Part shown: positions 37,192 through 46,717 of the stretch, piece by piece
How positions within the stretch are numbered: the first letter of the stretch is position 1
How the letters are laid out: every line of letters starts with the position of its first letter
DNA from: Hyphomonadaceae bacterium
GTDB lineage: Bacteria; Pseudomonadota; Alphaproteobacteria; Caulobacterales; Hyphomonadaceae
Assembly: GCA_016714495.1 (NCBI GenBank)
Contig: JADKDU010000002.1
Coordinates: 434,001-498,000 of the forward strand
Direction of reading: 5' to 3'
DNA: 64,000 nt
Notes under the pieces: model-generated
Told to the model about the DNA's origin: nothing
Database searches by the model: none
Seen by the model: the letters and a program-made list of their open reading frames with translations, nothing else
Translations under genes and position numbers: made by a program

Positions 37192-37840
37192 GGCGCGCGG
37201 GTGCGGCCTCGCTGGTGAGCCAGTTGGGTGGGGTTGGGCCTGATCAGATCGGGCTGTGACGGCTCTCTCCGCCCTAGTCCCCGTGAAGGCGCGAGATAGA
37301 ATGCCCCGAAGGGATTCTGAGCGCTTCGCGCGTTCCTGTTCAAGAGAGCTGGATCCCCGCGTGCGCGAGGAGCGCGGACCGGAGGTCCGCTTCCATGATG
37401 CTCTTGGCCCACGGGGGCGAGAACGCCCTCGTCCTTCGAGCCGCGCAGGTTACGGCGCTAGTCAGGATGAGGGCTTTCGGGCTGTCGTGCGCGACAGCGA
37501 TTGTTTCCTTGACCGTGTCGGACTTCTCTCGGGGCAGAACTGCAAGCGTCACTTCGCTATGGCATTCAGCGGGAAGATGGCGGCGGATCATCTGGAGGGT
37601 TGAGACGACGTTGGACGCGAGCATCGCATCGATCCAGCGGTCGAGCGGCGAGGAGGTCACCAGCCCAGCGTGCGTGTGTTGGCGCCGTGTCATGGGGAAG
37701 ATTATACCCGCGCTCAGTGGCCGGTAGGTTCTGGAGAGCGGTTTTCTATAAATCGTCACGCGAGTGGCTTGATATCACGCGCGGAAGATTTCCGGCCGTC
37801 CTGCGAATTGGGGACGGCTCCGTCCCATAAAAAAATCGAT
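37192..37840. other. Intergenic with repeat, no convincing gene
   Basis: About 650 nt between two oppositely placed 3' ends. The only sizeable frame (37340-37759, minus) is partly made of the palindromic repeat below and lacks a ribosome site. A hairpin (GGGACGGCTCCGTCCC near 37812-37827) has its A/T run on the wrong side for a terminator of either neighbour. Confidence 0.5.
37426..37473. repeat. Imperfect palindromic intergenic element
   Basis: Inverted repeat CCCTCGTCCT (37426-37435) with AGGATGAGGG (37464-37473), one G-T mismatch, and inner GCGC-containing arms. This TCGTCCTTCGAG...CAGGATGAG layout resembles dispersed palindromes common between genes in alphaproteobacteria. Only one clear copy was seen in the window. 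Confidence 0.5.
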
Positions 37841-39670
37841 CTACGCGCCGCGCTTGTTGCGGATCGTCGACAACGTTTCGAGGACGTAGGCCCCGGGGGC
37901 GGGTTTGGCGCCGATGGCGGGGGCGGGTGGGGCGGTTTCACTTCCCGATCTTTCCGTAAGCCAGCCCGACCACATCGGCCACCAGGAGCCCGGGTGTTCT
38001 TTTGCATAGGCCATCCAGCCGTCGCTGCTGGGCGGGAGAATGTCGCTGATCCAGTAGCGGTATTTGTTGGCGCTGGGCGGGTTCACGACGCCGGCGATGT
38101 GGCCGCTATCCGCGAGCACGAAGGTGACGTCGCCGGTGAACAGTTTCACGCCCTTGTAGACGGACGGGAAGGGCGAGATGTGGTCCTTGCGTGCGGCGTG
38201 GATGAAGACGGGCGTCTTGATCCTGCGCAGGTCGATCGGTTTGCCTTCGACCGTGAAGACGCCCTTGGCGAGCGCGTTTTCGAGATAGAAGCGGCGCAGG
38301 CTGGCGACATGCAGCGGGCCGGGCAGGTTGGTCTGGTCAGAATTCCAGTAGAGCAGGTCGAACGCCTTCGCCTCATTGCCCAAGAGATAGCGGTCTTCGA
38401 CATAGCGCCAGATCAGGTCTTCCGGACGCAGCAGGTTGAAGGCGTCGCGCATGGCTTCGCCGGGCATGACGCCGCCTGCGTCGGCAATGAGCTGTTCGAT
38501 CCCGCCGATCGAGGTGTCGTCGATGAAGAGACCGAGATCTCCGGGCTCGGAGAAATCGGTCTGCGCGGCCAGCAGGGTGAGCGAGGCCATGCGGTCGTCG
38601 TTCTCGTCCGCCATACGTGCTGCGAGGATCGATGCGAGCGCGCCGCCGACGCAATAGCCGGCGACGTTGACAGGGGCTTCATGTTCGGCGTGGACCCACT
38701 CGAGCGCTGCGCGGCCGCCGAGCTTCAGGTATTCGTCCCAGCCATAGGCGGCCGTCTCGTCGTCAGCCGAGCGCCACGAGACCATGTAGACGGTGAAGCC
38801 CTGATCACGCAGCCAGGCGACTAGCGAGTTCGCGGGCGTGAGATCGAGCACGTAGTATTTGTTGATCCATGGCGGGAAGATCAGGATCGGGCTTTCGTGA
38901 ACGGTCTTGGTGGTCGGGTGATAGCGCAGGAGTTCGATCAGCGGATTCTTCTGCACGACTTCGCCTGGCGTGACTGCGATGTTGCGGCCGGGTTCGAATG
39001 CGTCGGGATCGGACTGTGTCGGCGAGATGCGGCCGTGGCCGGCGTTGAAGTCATCCTGCAGCTGCTGGAAGCCGCGCTGGACGGATTGGCCATCCGAGTC
39101 GAACAGCGCCTTGAGCGCTTTCGGGTTCCCCATCAGCATGTTGGAGGGCGCCATGGCGGCGGTGGCCTGCTTGATGAAGAAGGCGGCGCGGCGGCGTTCG
39201 GTTTCCGAAAGACCGGGAGCGTTCCAGGCGAGGCCCTCGGCCCAGCTGGACTGAGCCAGATAAATGCGGCGCATGAAGTCGAAGAAGGGGTTCTCGCGCC
39301 AGGAGGCGTCGGCGAAACGCGGGTCGGCGTCGGCGGTCATGGACGGGAAGCCGGCGGACATTTCCTGCAACGCCTCGGAGTGGCGGCCAAACAGGTCGAG
39401 CTGGGCGTTGTTGAAGGCTTCGGGCTGTTTCGAATACGCCTCGGCTAACGACTTGAAAGCGTTGGTGGCGGCTTCGAGTTCGAGCTGGCGGGGCGCGGCC
39501 GTGCCGGCGAGCTTGGTTATGTCAGAAAGTTCACGGCTGAGATCGGCGATCTTCTGGCCCAGCCGCTGGAAGCTGATGTCTGATAGATCCGTGCCGGCTT
39601 GCTCGCCTTTGGGCGCATTTTGAGCGTCCTTTGGAGCGTCTTCGGGAGGTTTTCCCCCGCGTTTCGGCAT
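37841..39670 (-). CDS. phaC: Class I poly(3-hydroxyalkanoate) synthase
   Basis: 609 aa PHA polymerase that builds polyhydroxyalkanoate from 3-hydroxyacyl-CoA on granules. Lipase-like box GYCVGG with catalytic Cys340, then DHISPFPS (Asp) and DSGHIAGVVNPP (His) complete the triad; FPPWINKYYVLDL and WPMWSGWL are class I landmarks. The N-terminal 30 residues are charged and Pro/Lys rich. Length fits class I, which needs no PhaE or PhaR subunit. phaA/phaB/phasin genes are not adjacent, though a thiolase lies at 30.6 kb. Confidence 0.96.
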   Translation of the reverse strand: MPKRGGKPPEDAPKDAQNAPKGEQAGTDLSDISFQRLGQKIADLSRELSDITKLAGTAAPRQLELEAATNAFKSLAEAYSKQPEAFNNAQLDLFGRHSEALQEMSAGFPSMTADADPRFADASWRENPFFDFMRRIYLAQSSWAEGLAWNAPGLSETERRRAAFFIKQATAAMAPSNMLMGNPKALKALFDSDGQSVQRGFQQLQDDFNAGHGRISPTQSDPDAFEPGRNIAVTPGEVVQKNPLIELLRYHPTTKTVHESPILIFPPWINKYYVLDLTPANSLVAWLRDQGFTVYMVSWRSADDETAAYGWDEYLKLGGRAALEWVHAEHEAPVNVAGYCVGGALASILAARMADENDDRMASLTLLAAQTDFSEPGDLGLFIDDTSIGGIEQLIADAGGVMPGEAMRDAFNLLRPEDLIWRYVEDRYLLGNEAKAFDLLYWNSDQTNLPGPLHVASLRRFYLENALAKGVFTVEGKPIDLRRIKTPVFIHAARKDHISPFPSVYKGVKLFTGDVTFVLADSGHIAGVVNPPSANKYRYWISDILPPSSDGWMAYAKEHPGSWWPMWSGWLTERSGSETAPPAPAIGAKPAPGAYVLETLSTIRNKRGA

Positions 39671-39808
39671 GGCGGCGATATCCTGTTCAACGGCCCTTCA
39701 GTCTAGCTGCGGTGAATCTGCCGCTCGCCAAACCGGCCGACTGTCACTAGGTAGTAACGTCAACAAGCGCAATCACGGGACCTCAGCGATCCCGAACGGA
39801 AGTGTACC

Positions 39809-40219
39809 ATGTTCCGCCAGGCGGCGATGATGGCAGGTATCGGCGGCGTCGCTCTTCTAGGCGGATGCGCGGACATCATGCAGCAGCAGGCGATCTCGCA
39901 GATCGCGCCGGACTGGTTTGAGCAAAAGGCCGTGGAGGTCAAAGGCCAAGGCTATCCGGAGCTAGCCGATATTCCCCAAACGCGCGCGCCGACCAGCACG
40001 CCGACGGCATGGAATACCGATGCCGAGGCTCTGAAACAGCGGGCGGCTCAGCTTGAAGCGCGGTTGAACGCACAGGGCGCGATCCGGACGGACGAGGAAG
40101 TCCGAGCTACGGCCGCGCAATGGCGCGCCTGCGTGGAAGAGGGGAAGGCCGATTGCGGCCTGCCGGACAGTCCGCCGGCAACCCCGGCGAAACCCGCTTC
40201 GGGAAAATCCGGGCGTTAA
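39809..40219 (+). CDS. Small hypothetical lipoprotein
   Basis: 136 aa. Lipoprotein signal with lipobox LLGGC, then a helical, Gln/Ala/Glu-rich mature part containing TPTAWNTDAEALKQRAAQLEARL (a probable short coiled coil) and a Pro/Ala-rich tail. No family recognised beyond a likely envelope lipoprotein. Faces away from phaC. Confidence 0.75.
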   Translation: MFRQAAMMAGIGGVALLGGCADIMQQQAISQIAPDWFEQKAVEVKGQGYPELADIPQTRAPTSTPTAWNTDAEALKQRAAQLEARLNAQGAIRTDEEVRATAAQWRACVEEGKADCGLPDSPPATPAKPASGKSGR

Positions 40220-40347
40220 GCCGGTCTCCGCAATACTGCCCTCTTTCTGGTGAAATTTGCCTCCCAGCGGCCGTCACGATACGGCTTTACAGAATCCTTT
40301 ACCCGACGCGGGCGAGACCCGGCGGGTCCGATACAGGTGAACCGACA

Positions 40348-41598
40348 ATGATGTTGGATTTCCACAAGATCAGGCGGCTGCCGCCCTACGTATTCGAGCA
40401 GGTGAACGTCACCAAGGCAGGGCTGCGCGCCAATGGCGCAGATGTCATTGACCTCGGCATGGGCAATCCGGACCTGCCGACGCCGCCGCATATCGTTGAG
40501 AAACTGTGCGAAACGGCGCGTAAGCCTGATGTGCATGGCTATTCGGCCTCGCGGGGCATTCCGGGTCTGCGGCGCGCGCTGGCGGCCTATTACGACCGCC
40601 GGTTTGGCGTGAAGCTCGATCCGATGAAGGAAGTGGTGGTGACGCTCGGCTCCAAAGAGGGCTTCGCGAACCTGGCGCAGGCGATTTCGGCGCCGGGCGA
40701 CACGATCATCGTTCCGAACCCCAGCTATCCGTTGCACTCGTTCGGCTTCATCATGGCTGGCGCGAGTATTCGCTCGGTCGAGGCGCATTCGCCTGAGCAG
40801 TATCTCTCGAACCTCGGCCGCGCCGTGCGCCATTCGATCCCAGCGCCGACGGCGATGGTGGTGTGCTATCCGGCCAACCCGACGGCCCAGGTGGTGGACT
40901 TGGACTTCTACAAGGAAGTCGTGAAGTTCGCGAAGAAGCATGAGATCTGGGTGCTGTCGGATCTGGCTTACACTGAAATCTATTATGGCGACCCGCCGCC
41001 CTCGATCCTGCAGGTGGAAGGCGCGAAGGATATTGCGGTGGAAGTCACTTCGATGTCGAAAACGTATGCGATGGCGGGCTGGCGCGTCGGTTTCGCGGCC
41101 GGCAATGAGCGGCTGATCGGGGCGCTGGCGCGCGTGAAGTCGTATCTCGACTACGGCGCGTTCACGCCCGTGCAGGTGGCTGCGGCGGCGGCGCTGAACG
41201 GTCCGCAGGATTGCGTGGACGAGCAGCGCGAGATCTATCGTACGCGCCGGAATGCGATGGTGGAGAGCTTCTCGCGCGCGGGTTGGGAGATTCCCGAGCC
41301 CAAGGCATCGATGTTCGCGTGGGCGCCGATTCCGGAGCCGTTCAAGGAGATGGGGTCGCTGGAGTTCTCGCTGCGGCTGATCAAGGAAGCGCATGTCGCC
41401 GTTGCGCCGGGCGCGGGCTTTGGCGAGCATGGCGACAATTATGTGCGCCTCGCGCTGGTCGAGAACGAGCAGCGTATCCGTCAGGCGGCGCGCAATGTGC
41501 GGAAATTCCTCGAGGTGAATGGCGTGAAGGTGAAGCCTGAGAAAGAGCCCAAGGCTCCGAAGGCCGAAGCTGCGCCGGCACGGAAGGTTGCGGGATGA
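40348..41598 (+). CDS. Class I/II PLP aminotransferase (LL-DAP/alanine aminotransferase-like)
   Basis: 416 aa PLP enzyme. GMGNPDLPTPPHIVEKL near the start, NPSYPLHSFGF, CYPANPTAQVVD, the aspartate in SDLAYTEIYY and the PLP lysine in TSMSKTYAMAGWRVGF are visible. This subgroup, often labelled LL-diaminopimelate or glutamate-pyruvate aminotransferase, commonly sits directly upstream of hom in alphaproteobacteria. Its C-terminus has a Lys/Pro/Ala-rich tail of about 25 residues. Start at MMLDFHKIR after AGGTGA; its stop overlaps the hom start as ATGA. True substrate is uncertain. Confidence 0.9.
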   Translation: MMLDFHKIRRLPPYVFEQVNVTKAGLRANGADVIDLGMGNPDLPTPPHIVEKLCETARKPDVHGYSASRGIPGLRRALAAYYDRRFGVKLDPMKEVVVTLGSKEGFANLAQAISAPGDTIIVPNPSYPLHSFGFIMAGASIRSVEAHSPEQYLSNLGRAVRHSIPAPTAMVVCYPANPTAQVVDLDFYKEVVKFAKKHEIWVLSDLAYTEIYYGDPPPSILQVEGAKDIAVEVTSMSKTYAMAGWRVGFAAGNERLIGALARVKSYLDYGAFTPVQVAAAAALNGPQDCVDEQREIYRTRRNAMVESFSRAGWEIPEPKASMFAWAPIPEPFKEMGSLEFSLRLIKEAHVAVAPGAGFGEHGDNYVRLALVENEQRIRQAARNVRKFLEVNGVKVKPEKEPKAPKAEAAPARKVAG

Positions 41599-42899
41599 CG
41601 GCGCCTAAGGGAAGTGGGACGCTGAGGCTCGGTGTAGCGGGCCTCGGGACTGTTGGCGGCGGGCTGCTGAAGCTGATCGAGCGGCAGGACGAGCTGCGGC
41701 TTCCGGGCAAGCTGGAAGTCGTGGCGGTGTCGGCGCGCAACAAGAACCGCAATCGCGGCGTCGATATCTCGAAATTCCGCTGGGTTGATGATCCGGTCGA
41801 ACTGGCGCTGGCGGACGACATCGATGTTGTCGTCGAGCTGGTGGGCGGGTCGGATGGCCCGGCGAAGCGGACGGTCGAGGCGGCGTTGCGGTCTGGCAAG
41901 GCGGTGGTGAGCGCGAACAAGGCGCTGATTGCCGAGCATGGCATCGAGATCGCCGCGCTGGCGGAGAAGCACAACGCGCACCTGCTGTTCGAAGCAGCGG
42001 TGGCGGGGGCGATCCCGATCGTGCGCGCGGTCAAGAACTCGCTGTCGGGCGTGATCGTGAGCCGCGTGTCGGGCATTCTCAATGGGACATGCAACTACAT
42101 CCTGAGCGAAATGTTGCGGACGGGCGCGGCCTACGAAACGGTTCTCGCGGAGGCGCAGCGGCTGGGTTATGCCGAGAGCGATCCGTTCCTCGACGTGTCG
42201 GGCGGGGACGCGGCGCACAAGGTGCTGATCCTCGCCTCGATCGCGTTCGGCGCGCAGCCGGATTTTTCGCAGGTGCAGGTTGAGGGCATCGACAAGATCG
42301 AGGCGATGGACATCGCGTTGTCGAACAAGTTCGACTACCGCATCAAGCTGGTGGCGGAAGCATTCCGGTCGAATGGCGGCGTGAAGTGCCGCGTAGCGCC
42401 GGTGCTGGTGCAGAAGGAACATCCGCTGGCGCAGATCAACGGGCCGCTCAATGCGGTGCTGGTTGAGGGCGAGCCGGTGGGACGCCTGACATTCACGGGA
42501 CCGGGCGCGGGCGCCGGCCCAACGGCTGCAGCCGTGATGGGCGATCTGGCGCGGTTGTTCGAAGGCCCCGCGACGCCGCCGCTGGGCAAGCCGGCGCGGG
42601 AGCTGCTGCCGCTGATTACGGCGGCGAATGGTGCGGCAGACCAAGGCTCCTTCTTCATCGGCGCCAAGCTGGCCGACAAGCCGGGCATGTTCGCGGCGCT
42701 GACTGAGCAGCTGGGCGACGCCGGCATCTCGATCGACAAGCTGATCCAGGAATCGGCGGGGGATTCGGGCGCGGCGCCGATCGCGATCCTGACGCATCCA
42801 TGCCCGCGCGCTTCGGTCGAGACGGCGCTGGCCAAGATCGCGGAACTGAAGATCACGGCGGATACGCCGCGGTTGCTGCGGATCGAGACGCGCGCCTAG
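41595..42899 (+). CDS. hom: Homoserine dehydrogenase
   Basis: 434 aa, reduces aspartate semialdehyde to homoserine for threonine and methionine. N-terminal Rossmann motif GLGTVGGG; catalytic-domain landmarks SANKALIAEHG, EAAVAGAIPIVRA, GILNGTCNYIL and DPFLDVSGGDAAHK. The C-terminal ACT domain (about residues 350-434, GMFAALTEQLGDAGISID) is the usual site of threonine feedback. Translationally coupled to the upstream aminotransferase. Its TAG lies within a CTAG shared with the opposing gene. Confidence 0.96.
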   Translation: MTAPKGSGTLRLGVAGLGTVGGGLLKLIERQDELRLPGKLEVVAVSARNKNRNRGVDISKFRWVDDPVELALADDIDVVVELVGGSDGPAKRTVEAALRSGKAVVSANKALIAEHGIEIAALAEKHNAHLLFEAAVAGAIPIVRAVKNSLSGVIVSRVSGILNGTCNYILSEMLRTGAAYETVLAEAQRLGYAESDPFLDVSGGDAAHKVLILASIAFGAQPDFSQVQVEGIDKIEAMDIALSNKFDYRIKLVAEAFRSNGGVKCRVAPVLVQKEHPLAQINGPLNAVLVEGEPVGRLTFTGPGAGAGPTAAAVMGDLARLFEGPATPPLGKPARELLPLITAANGAADQGSFFIGAKLADKPGMFAALTEQLGDAGISIDKLIQESAGDSGAAPIAILTHPCPRASVETALAKIAELKITADTPRLLRIETRA

Positions 42900-44548
42900 T
42901 TGGTCTGCGGCGCGTGGGCCGGTTTTGCCGCGTTGATCCTTGCCTCCAACGCCGTGCGTTCGGCCTCTGGTTTGGCGTTCCACCAAGGTGCGACGTCATT
43001 CGCCGGAATTGCGACGATTGCGCCATTGTACTTTGCGAGCTCCTTCGCGGGGTAGTCGCTTGGCTGGCCGCGGAGGTGCTTGTCGAGGAAGCCGAGAATG
43101 AGGTCGTTCTGCGCGCCGACCATGTTGGCGGCGGAAGCGTCGCCGAAGAGGACGGACTTCACCGTATCTCCGACGAAGAGCGAAGAATCCGATATGCCGA
43201 GGTGCTGCGTATTTTTGATTGAGAGACGATAGACGTCTGGTCGCGCGCCAGCGCTGGCTATGCGTTCGTACGAGAACTCGTTGAAGCTGCGCGGGCCGGT
43301 CGCGGGAATGGGGCGTTCCATCTCCCTGTAAAGATACGCCGGGTCGGAGTGGAGCATCAGGAAGGGAACAGGCGCGTCAGCGTTGACCGCCGAGAACGGG
43401 AAATTGCCGCCGTCCATATTGACGCCCACAGCGCAGCGCGGGTCGCGCATACAGACTTCGCCAGCGATAGCGCCGCCAAAGGACATGCCGAGTTCGCCGA
43501 CCTTTGCGAGATTGCCCGCGCGGGCGATCTCGGCGACAGATTCCGGCGGAGCGGTCTGTAATGTGTCGTGAAGGAATTTGCGGTCGGCCATCCAGACCTT
43601 TGTGCTTTTTGTCGCGATGCGGGAGCCACTTTTCAGCGCGAATTCCTGAAAGACGAGCAGCCCTTCCAGGCGCTTGTCGAGAGTATCTCCCCCAAGCGCA
43701 TCGGCCTGCGAGGGGCGGTCCGTCTCGTTGGCCGTGGTCTCCGTCAGGTGCGTATCCATGGGCGCGACATCGCCATTGGGGAACGCGGTGTCGGCGGAGT
43801 CATAGGTGTGCTGGATCGAGTAGGCGATGTAGCCATGGCTCGCCAGTTCTTCCATCAGGACGGTGTTCTGGCTGAGGTACGATGTGTACCCGTGGCTGTA
43901 TATAACGACGGGGAGGTTCGCGGCGCCCCGCAGGAGCGGAGCGTCAGCGTATGAGTTCGTTCGCACGTGGCGGATGTAGGTGAAGAAGGGCGGGAAACCG
44001 ACGATCGACCCGAGCGATGTCGCTGTGCTTCTCGTCTCGGCATTGTTGAAATAGGGCGCAGGCTGGCGGCCCGCGACATCACCCGCCGGATACCATACGC
44101 GCACGAGCAGACGGCGGGGTTCGCCGAGTTTTGCTTCGAAGACGCCGTGACGACTGACGTCGTCGATCTCGAACGTGCGGACGCCGACGGCGTATTGCCC
44201 AGAAGGTTTGGGCAAAGGGTTGATCGGGAATTCGCGGATGAGAGCGATCGTGGCGATAAGGCCTATGATCATAAATATGCCGGAGAACCAGGGAAGCCCG
44301 CCGGTGCGGTCTGTGCGGGTAATGCGGTTCTTCAATACAACGCCGCCGAGGCCAAGGAGGAAGACTGCGCCGACGAAAGCGCCGCCCGCGTCCTGCCAAC
44401 GATCGTCGAGATAACCCGCGACGCCGATCACAATGGCCGCAATGGCGGAAGCGACCAGCACGATGCGGCGCGCGGGCGTGCGCCTGATCCACCAGGCGAG
44501 CACGAATATGGCAAGCGCTGCGATCAGCAGGATATCCGTCAGGATCAT
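42896..44548 (-). CDS. Membrane-anchored PAF-acetylhydrolase-like alpha/beta hydrolase
   Basis: 550 aa. Three or four N-terminal hydrophobic segments (residues 1-110) anchor an alpha/beta hydrolase domain resembling platelet-activating-factor acetylhydrolase (PF03403). RRLLVRVWYPAG and VVIYSHGYTSY precede the nucleophile motif GMSFGG; the His is probably in NTQHLGISD. It probably hydrolyses a lipid or other ester at the membrane. Convergent with hom. Confidence 0.8.
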   Translation of the reverse strand: MILTDILLIAALAIFVLAWWIRRTPARRIVLVASAIAAIVIGVAGYLDDRWQDAGGAFVGAVFLLGLGGVVLKNRITRTDRTGGLPWFSGIFMIIGLIATIALIREFPINPLPKPSGQYAVGVRTFEIDDVSRHGVFEAKLGEPRRLLVRVWYPAGDVAGRQPAPYFNNAETRSTATSLGSIVGFPPFFTYIRHVRTNSYADAPLLRGAANLPVVIYSHGYTSYLSQNTVLMEELASHGYIAYSIQHTYDSADTAFPNGDVAPMDTHLTETTANETDRPSQADALGGDTLDKRLEGLLVFQEFALKSGSRIATKSTKVWMADRKFLHDTLQTAPPESVAEIARAGNLAKVGELGMSFGGAIAGEVCMRDPRCAVGVNMDGGNFPFSAVNADAPVPFLMLHSDPAYLYREMERPIPATGPRSFNEFSYERIASAGARPDVYRLSIKNTQHLGISDSSLFVGDTVKSVLFGDASAANMVGAQNDLILGFLDKHLRGQPSDYPAKELAKYNGAIVAIPANDVAPWWNAKPEAERTALEARINAAKPAHAPQTN

Positions 44549-44569
44549 CCCGGTTCCCCCCCTGGTCCC

Positions 44570-45892
44570 CTAGTCGATCGCTTTCAGTACATCCCGAAGT
44601 GTTTCGACAATCTGATCGACTTGCGCCTTTTCTATGATCAGGGGCGGGGAAAGGGCGATGATGTCGCCGGTGACGCGAATGAAGACGCCGCGTTCGAAGC
44701 ACTTGCGGAAAGTGTCGAGCGCGCGTTGCGTGGGCTTGCCGGATCGCGGTTCGAGTTCGATGCCGCCGATGAGGCCGAGATTGCGGACGTCGATGACATG
44801 GCGGGCGCTGCGCAGTGAATGCAGGGCGTCTTCCCAATAGGGTGCGAGCTGATGCGCCCGCTCGAACAGGTTCTGCTCGCGGAAGACTTCCAGCGTGGCG
44901 AGGCCGGCGGCGCAGGCGAGCGGGTGGCCGCTCATCGTATAGCCGTGGAAGAATTCGATCGGCGTGTCGGACGCGGCGATGATCGTGTCGTGGATTTCGC
45001 GTGAGGCGGCGACGGCGCCCATGGGTACGGTGGCGTTGTTGATCGCCTTGGCCATGGTGAGCAGGTCCGGTTTCACGCCGAAATAGTGCGAGCCGAAGGG
45101 CGCGCCGAGGCGGCCGAAGCCGGTGATGACCTCGTCGAAGATCAGCAGGATGTCGTGCTTCGTGCAGAGCTCGCGCAGACGCCGGAGATAGCCTTGCGGC
45201 GGCACGAGCACGCCGGCTGAACCGGCGACAGGTTCGACGATGACGGCGGCGATGGTGGAGGCGTCATGGAGCGCGACGAGGCGTTCGAGCGCGTCGGCGT
45301 ATTCGACGCCGTGCTTGGGCTGGCCGCGCGTGAAGGCGTTGCGCGTGATGTCGTGCGTATGCGGCAGGTGGTCGACGCCGCCGACCATCGGGCCAAAGCC
45401 CATCCGGTTGCGGGCAATGCCGCCGACCGAGATGCCGCCGAAATTGACGCCGTGATAGCCGCGCTCGCGGCCGATCAGGCGGTACTTGCCCGGCTTGCCG
45501 CGGGCGCGCTGGTAGGCGAGCGCGATCTTGAGGGCGCTGTCGGCGCTTTCGGAACCAGAGTTCGTGTAGACGATGCGGTCCAGCCTGTCGGGCATCAGGT
45601 CGGCCAGGCGGTTGGCGAATTCGAACGCCGACGGGTGACCCATGTTGAGGTTGGTGGCGTAGTCGAGTTCGGCTGCGGCGCGCTGAATGGCTTCAGTGAT
45701 CTTCGGCTGGGCGTGACCGGCGGCGACGCACCAGAGGCCCGCCGTGCCATCGAGAACCGCGCGACCGTCCGGCGTGAAATAGTGCATGCCTTCGGCGCGG
45801 ATGATCATACGCGGATCGGCCTTGAACGCGCGATTCGGCGTGAAGGGCATCCAGAAGGCGTCGAGTGAGTTCGGGCGGTATGTTTGTGACAT
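44570..45892 (-). CDS. Class III (omega) aminotransferase, beta-alanine:pyruvate type
   Basis: 440 aa PLP enzyme that moves an amino group from an omega-amino acid or amine to pyruvate. FWMPFTPNRAFK near the start, YTNSGSESADSALKIA, IVEPVAGSAGV, IFDEVITGFGRLG (PLP-contacting Asp) and the PLP lysine in TMAKAINNA match beta-alanine:pyruvate transaminases. ATG at MSQTYRP chosen; a TTG two codons upstream is unlikely. Located 21 nt from the PAF-acetylhydrolase-like gene in the same direction. Confidence 0.9.
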   Translation of the reverse strand: MSQTYRPNSLDAFWMPFTPNRAFKADPRMIIRAEGMHYFTPDGRAVLDGTAGLWCVAAGHAQPKITEAIQRAAAELDYATNLNMGHPSAFEFANRLADLMPDRLDRIVYTNSGSESADSALKIALAYQRARGKPGKYRLIGRERGYHGVNFGGISVGGIARNRMGFGPMVGGVDHLPHTHDITRNAFTRGQPKHGVEYADALERLVALHDASTIAAVIVEPVAGSAGVLVPPQGYLRRLRELCTKHDILLIFDEVITGFGRLGAPFGSHYFGVKPDLLTMAKAINNATVPMGAVAASREIHDTIIAASDTPIEFFHGYTMSGHPLACAAGLATLEVFREQNLFERAHQLAPYWEDALHSLRSARHVIDVRNLGLIGGIELEPRSGKPTQRALDTFRKCFERGVFIRVTGDIIALSPPLIIEKAQVDQIVETLRDVLKAID

Positions 45893-46106
45893 TCCCAATT
45901 GTTGTCAGACGCGTCGCCGCTCGCAACAGAAATCAGGGTCGGATAGCCATGATCGCAGGAAATGACCGGTGAGAGCCTAGCGTCAACCAGGATGTGAACG
46001 TTTCCGGCGACCATAGGATGGTTCTGGCGAAAGCGTCGTTGTAGACGTTTCCCCAGCGGTCATCACCGGAGCACCTGCCGGCGGACCCACAAGGGGAGTG
46101 AATTTC

Positions 46107-46532
46107 ATGAGAACGTCCTGGATTATTTCGATTGCTGCCGCTGGCGCACTGGCCAGCGCATGCGCAACGACGCCTGAAGCGCCGAAGACGCCGACCTTCG
46201 CCGCGACGCTGGCGCCGGGCGCCGGCATCACATCGACGGGCAAGGGCGCAGGCACGTTCACCTACGATCCTTCGACCCATATGCTGACCTACAACGTCAC
46301 ATATGAAGGTCTGTCGGGACCGGCTGCTGCAGCGCACATCCATGGTCCGGCCGAGCCGGGCGCCAATGCGCCGCCGGTTGTGCCGTTCGCCAACGCCGCC
46401 AGCCCGATCTCCGGCACGGCGACGCTGACCGACGCGCAGGCGGCCGACCTGATGGCAGGCAAGTACTATGTGAACGTCCACACCGCGGCGAACCGTGGCG
46501 GCGAAATCCGCGGCCAGATCGTCGCGAAATAG
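46107..46532 (+). CDS. CHRD-domain lipoprotein
   Basis: 141 aa. Signal with lipobox ASAC, then a single CHRD domain (PF07452): FTYDPSTHMLTYNVTYEGL, AAHIHGPAEPG, and YYVNVHTAANRGGEIRGQI are the family's conserved strands. CHRD proteins are secreted; the molecular role in bacteria is unclear. The ATG lies 8 nt after AAGGGGAG; an upstream GTG would swallow that site. Followed by a strong terminator. Confidence 0.9.
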   Translation: MRTSWIISIAAAGALASACATTPEAPKTPTFAATLAPGAGITSTGKGAGTFTYDPSTHMLTYNVTYEGLSGPAAAAHIHGPAEPGANAPPVVPFANAASPISGTATLTDAQAADLMAGKYYVNVHTAANRGGEIRGQIVAK

Positions 46533-46560
46533 GCGACGGACGGGTCGCTTTCGCGACATG

Positions 46561-46607
46561 AACATGCTGCGCTGCATCTGAGTGCAGCGCAGCATGTTTT
46601 GTCTTAG
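46561..46607 (+). terminator. Strong rho-independent terminator
   Basis: Perfect 16-bp stem (46561-46576 with 46583-46598), loop TCTGAG, followed by TTGTCTT. It lies 28 nt after the CHRD stop and isolates it from glpX. Confidence 0.93.
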
Positions 46608-46717
46608 CCAACCCGGGCGAATTTGCTTTTGCGCGTGTCGCGAGCGGCGTATGCCTTCGGCATGATTCGCCAATCCGCGGGCGCGGAGCGCGAAAGTCCG
46701 ACGGGGCAGGAGCCGAC

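Noticed and set aside
37340..37759. 139-codon minus-strand frame
   Set aside because: Overlaps the palindromic repeat, lacks a ribosome site and resembles translated repeat sequence.
37812..37838. GGGACG/CGTCCC hairpin next to an A-run, terminator candidate
   Set aside because: The T-run would precede rather than follow the hairpin for the phaC transcript, and the plus strand has A residues.
41481..42986. 501-codon minus-strand frame
   Set aside because: Antisense shadow of hom; Arg-rich composition typical of GC-rich shadows.
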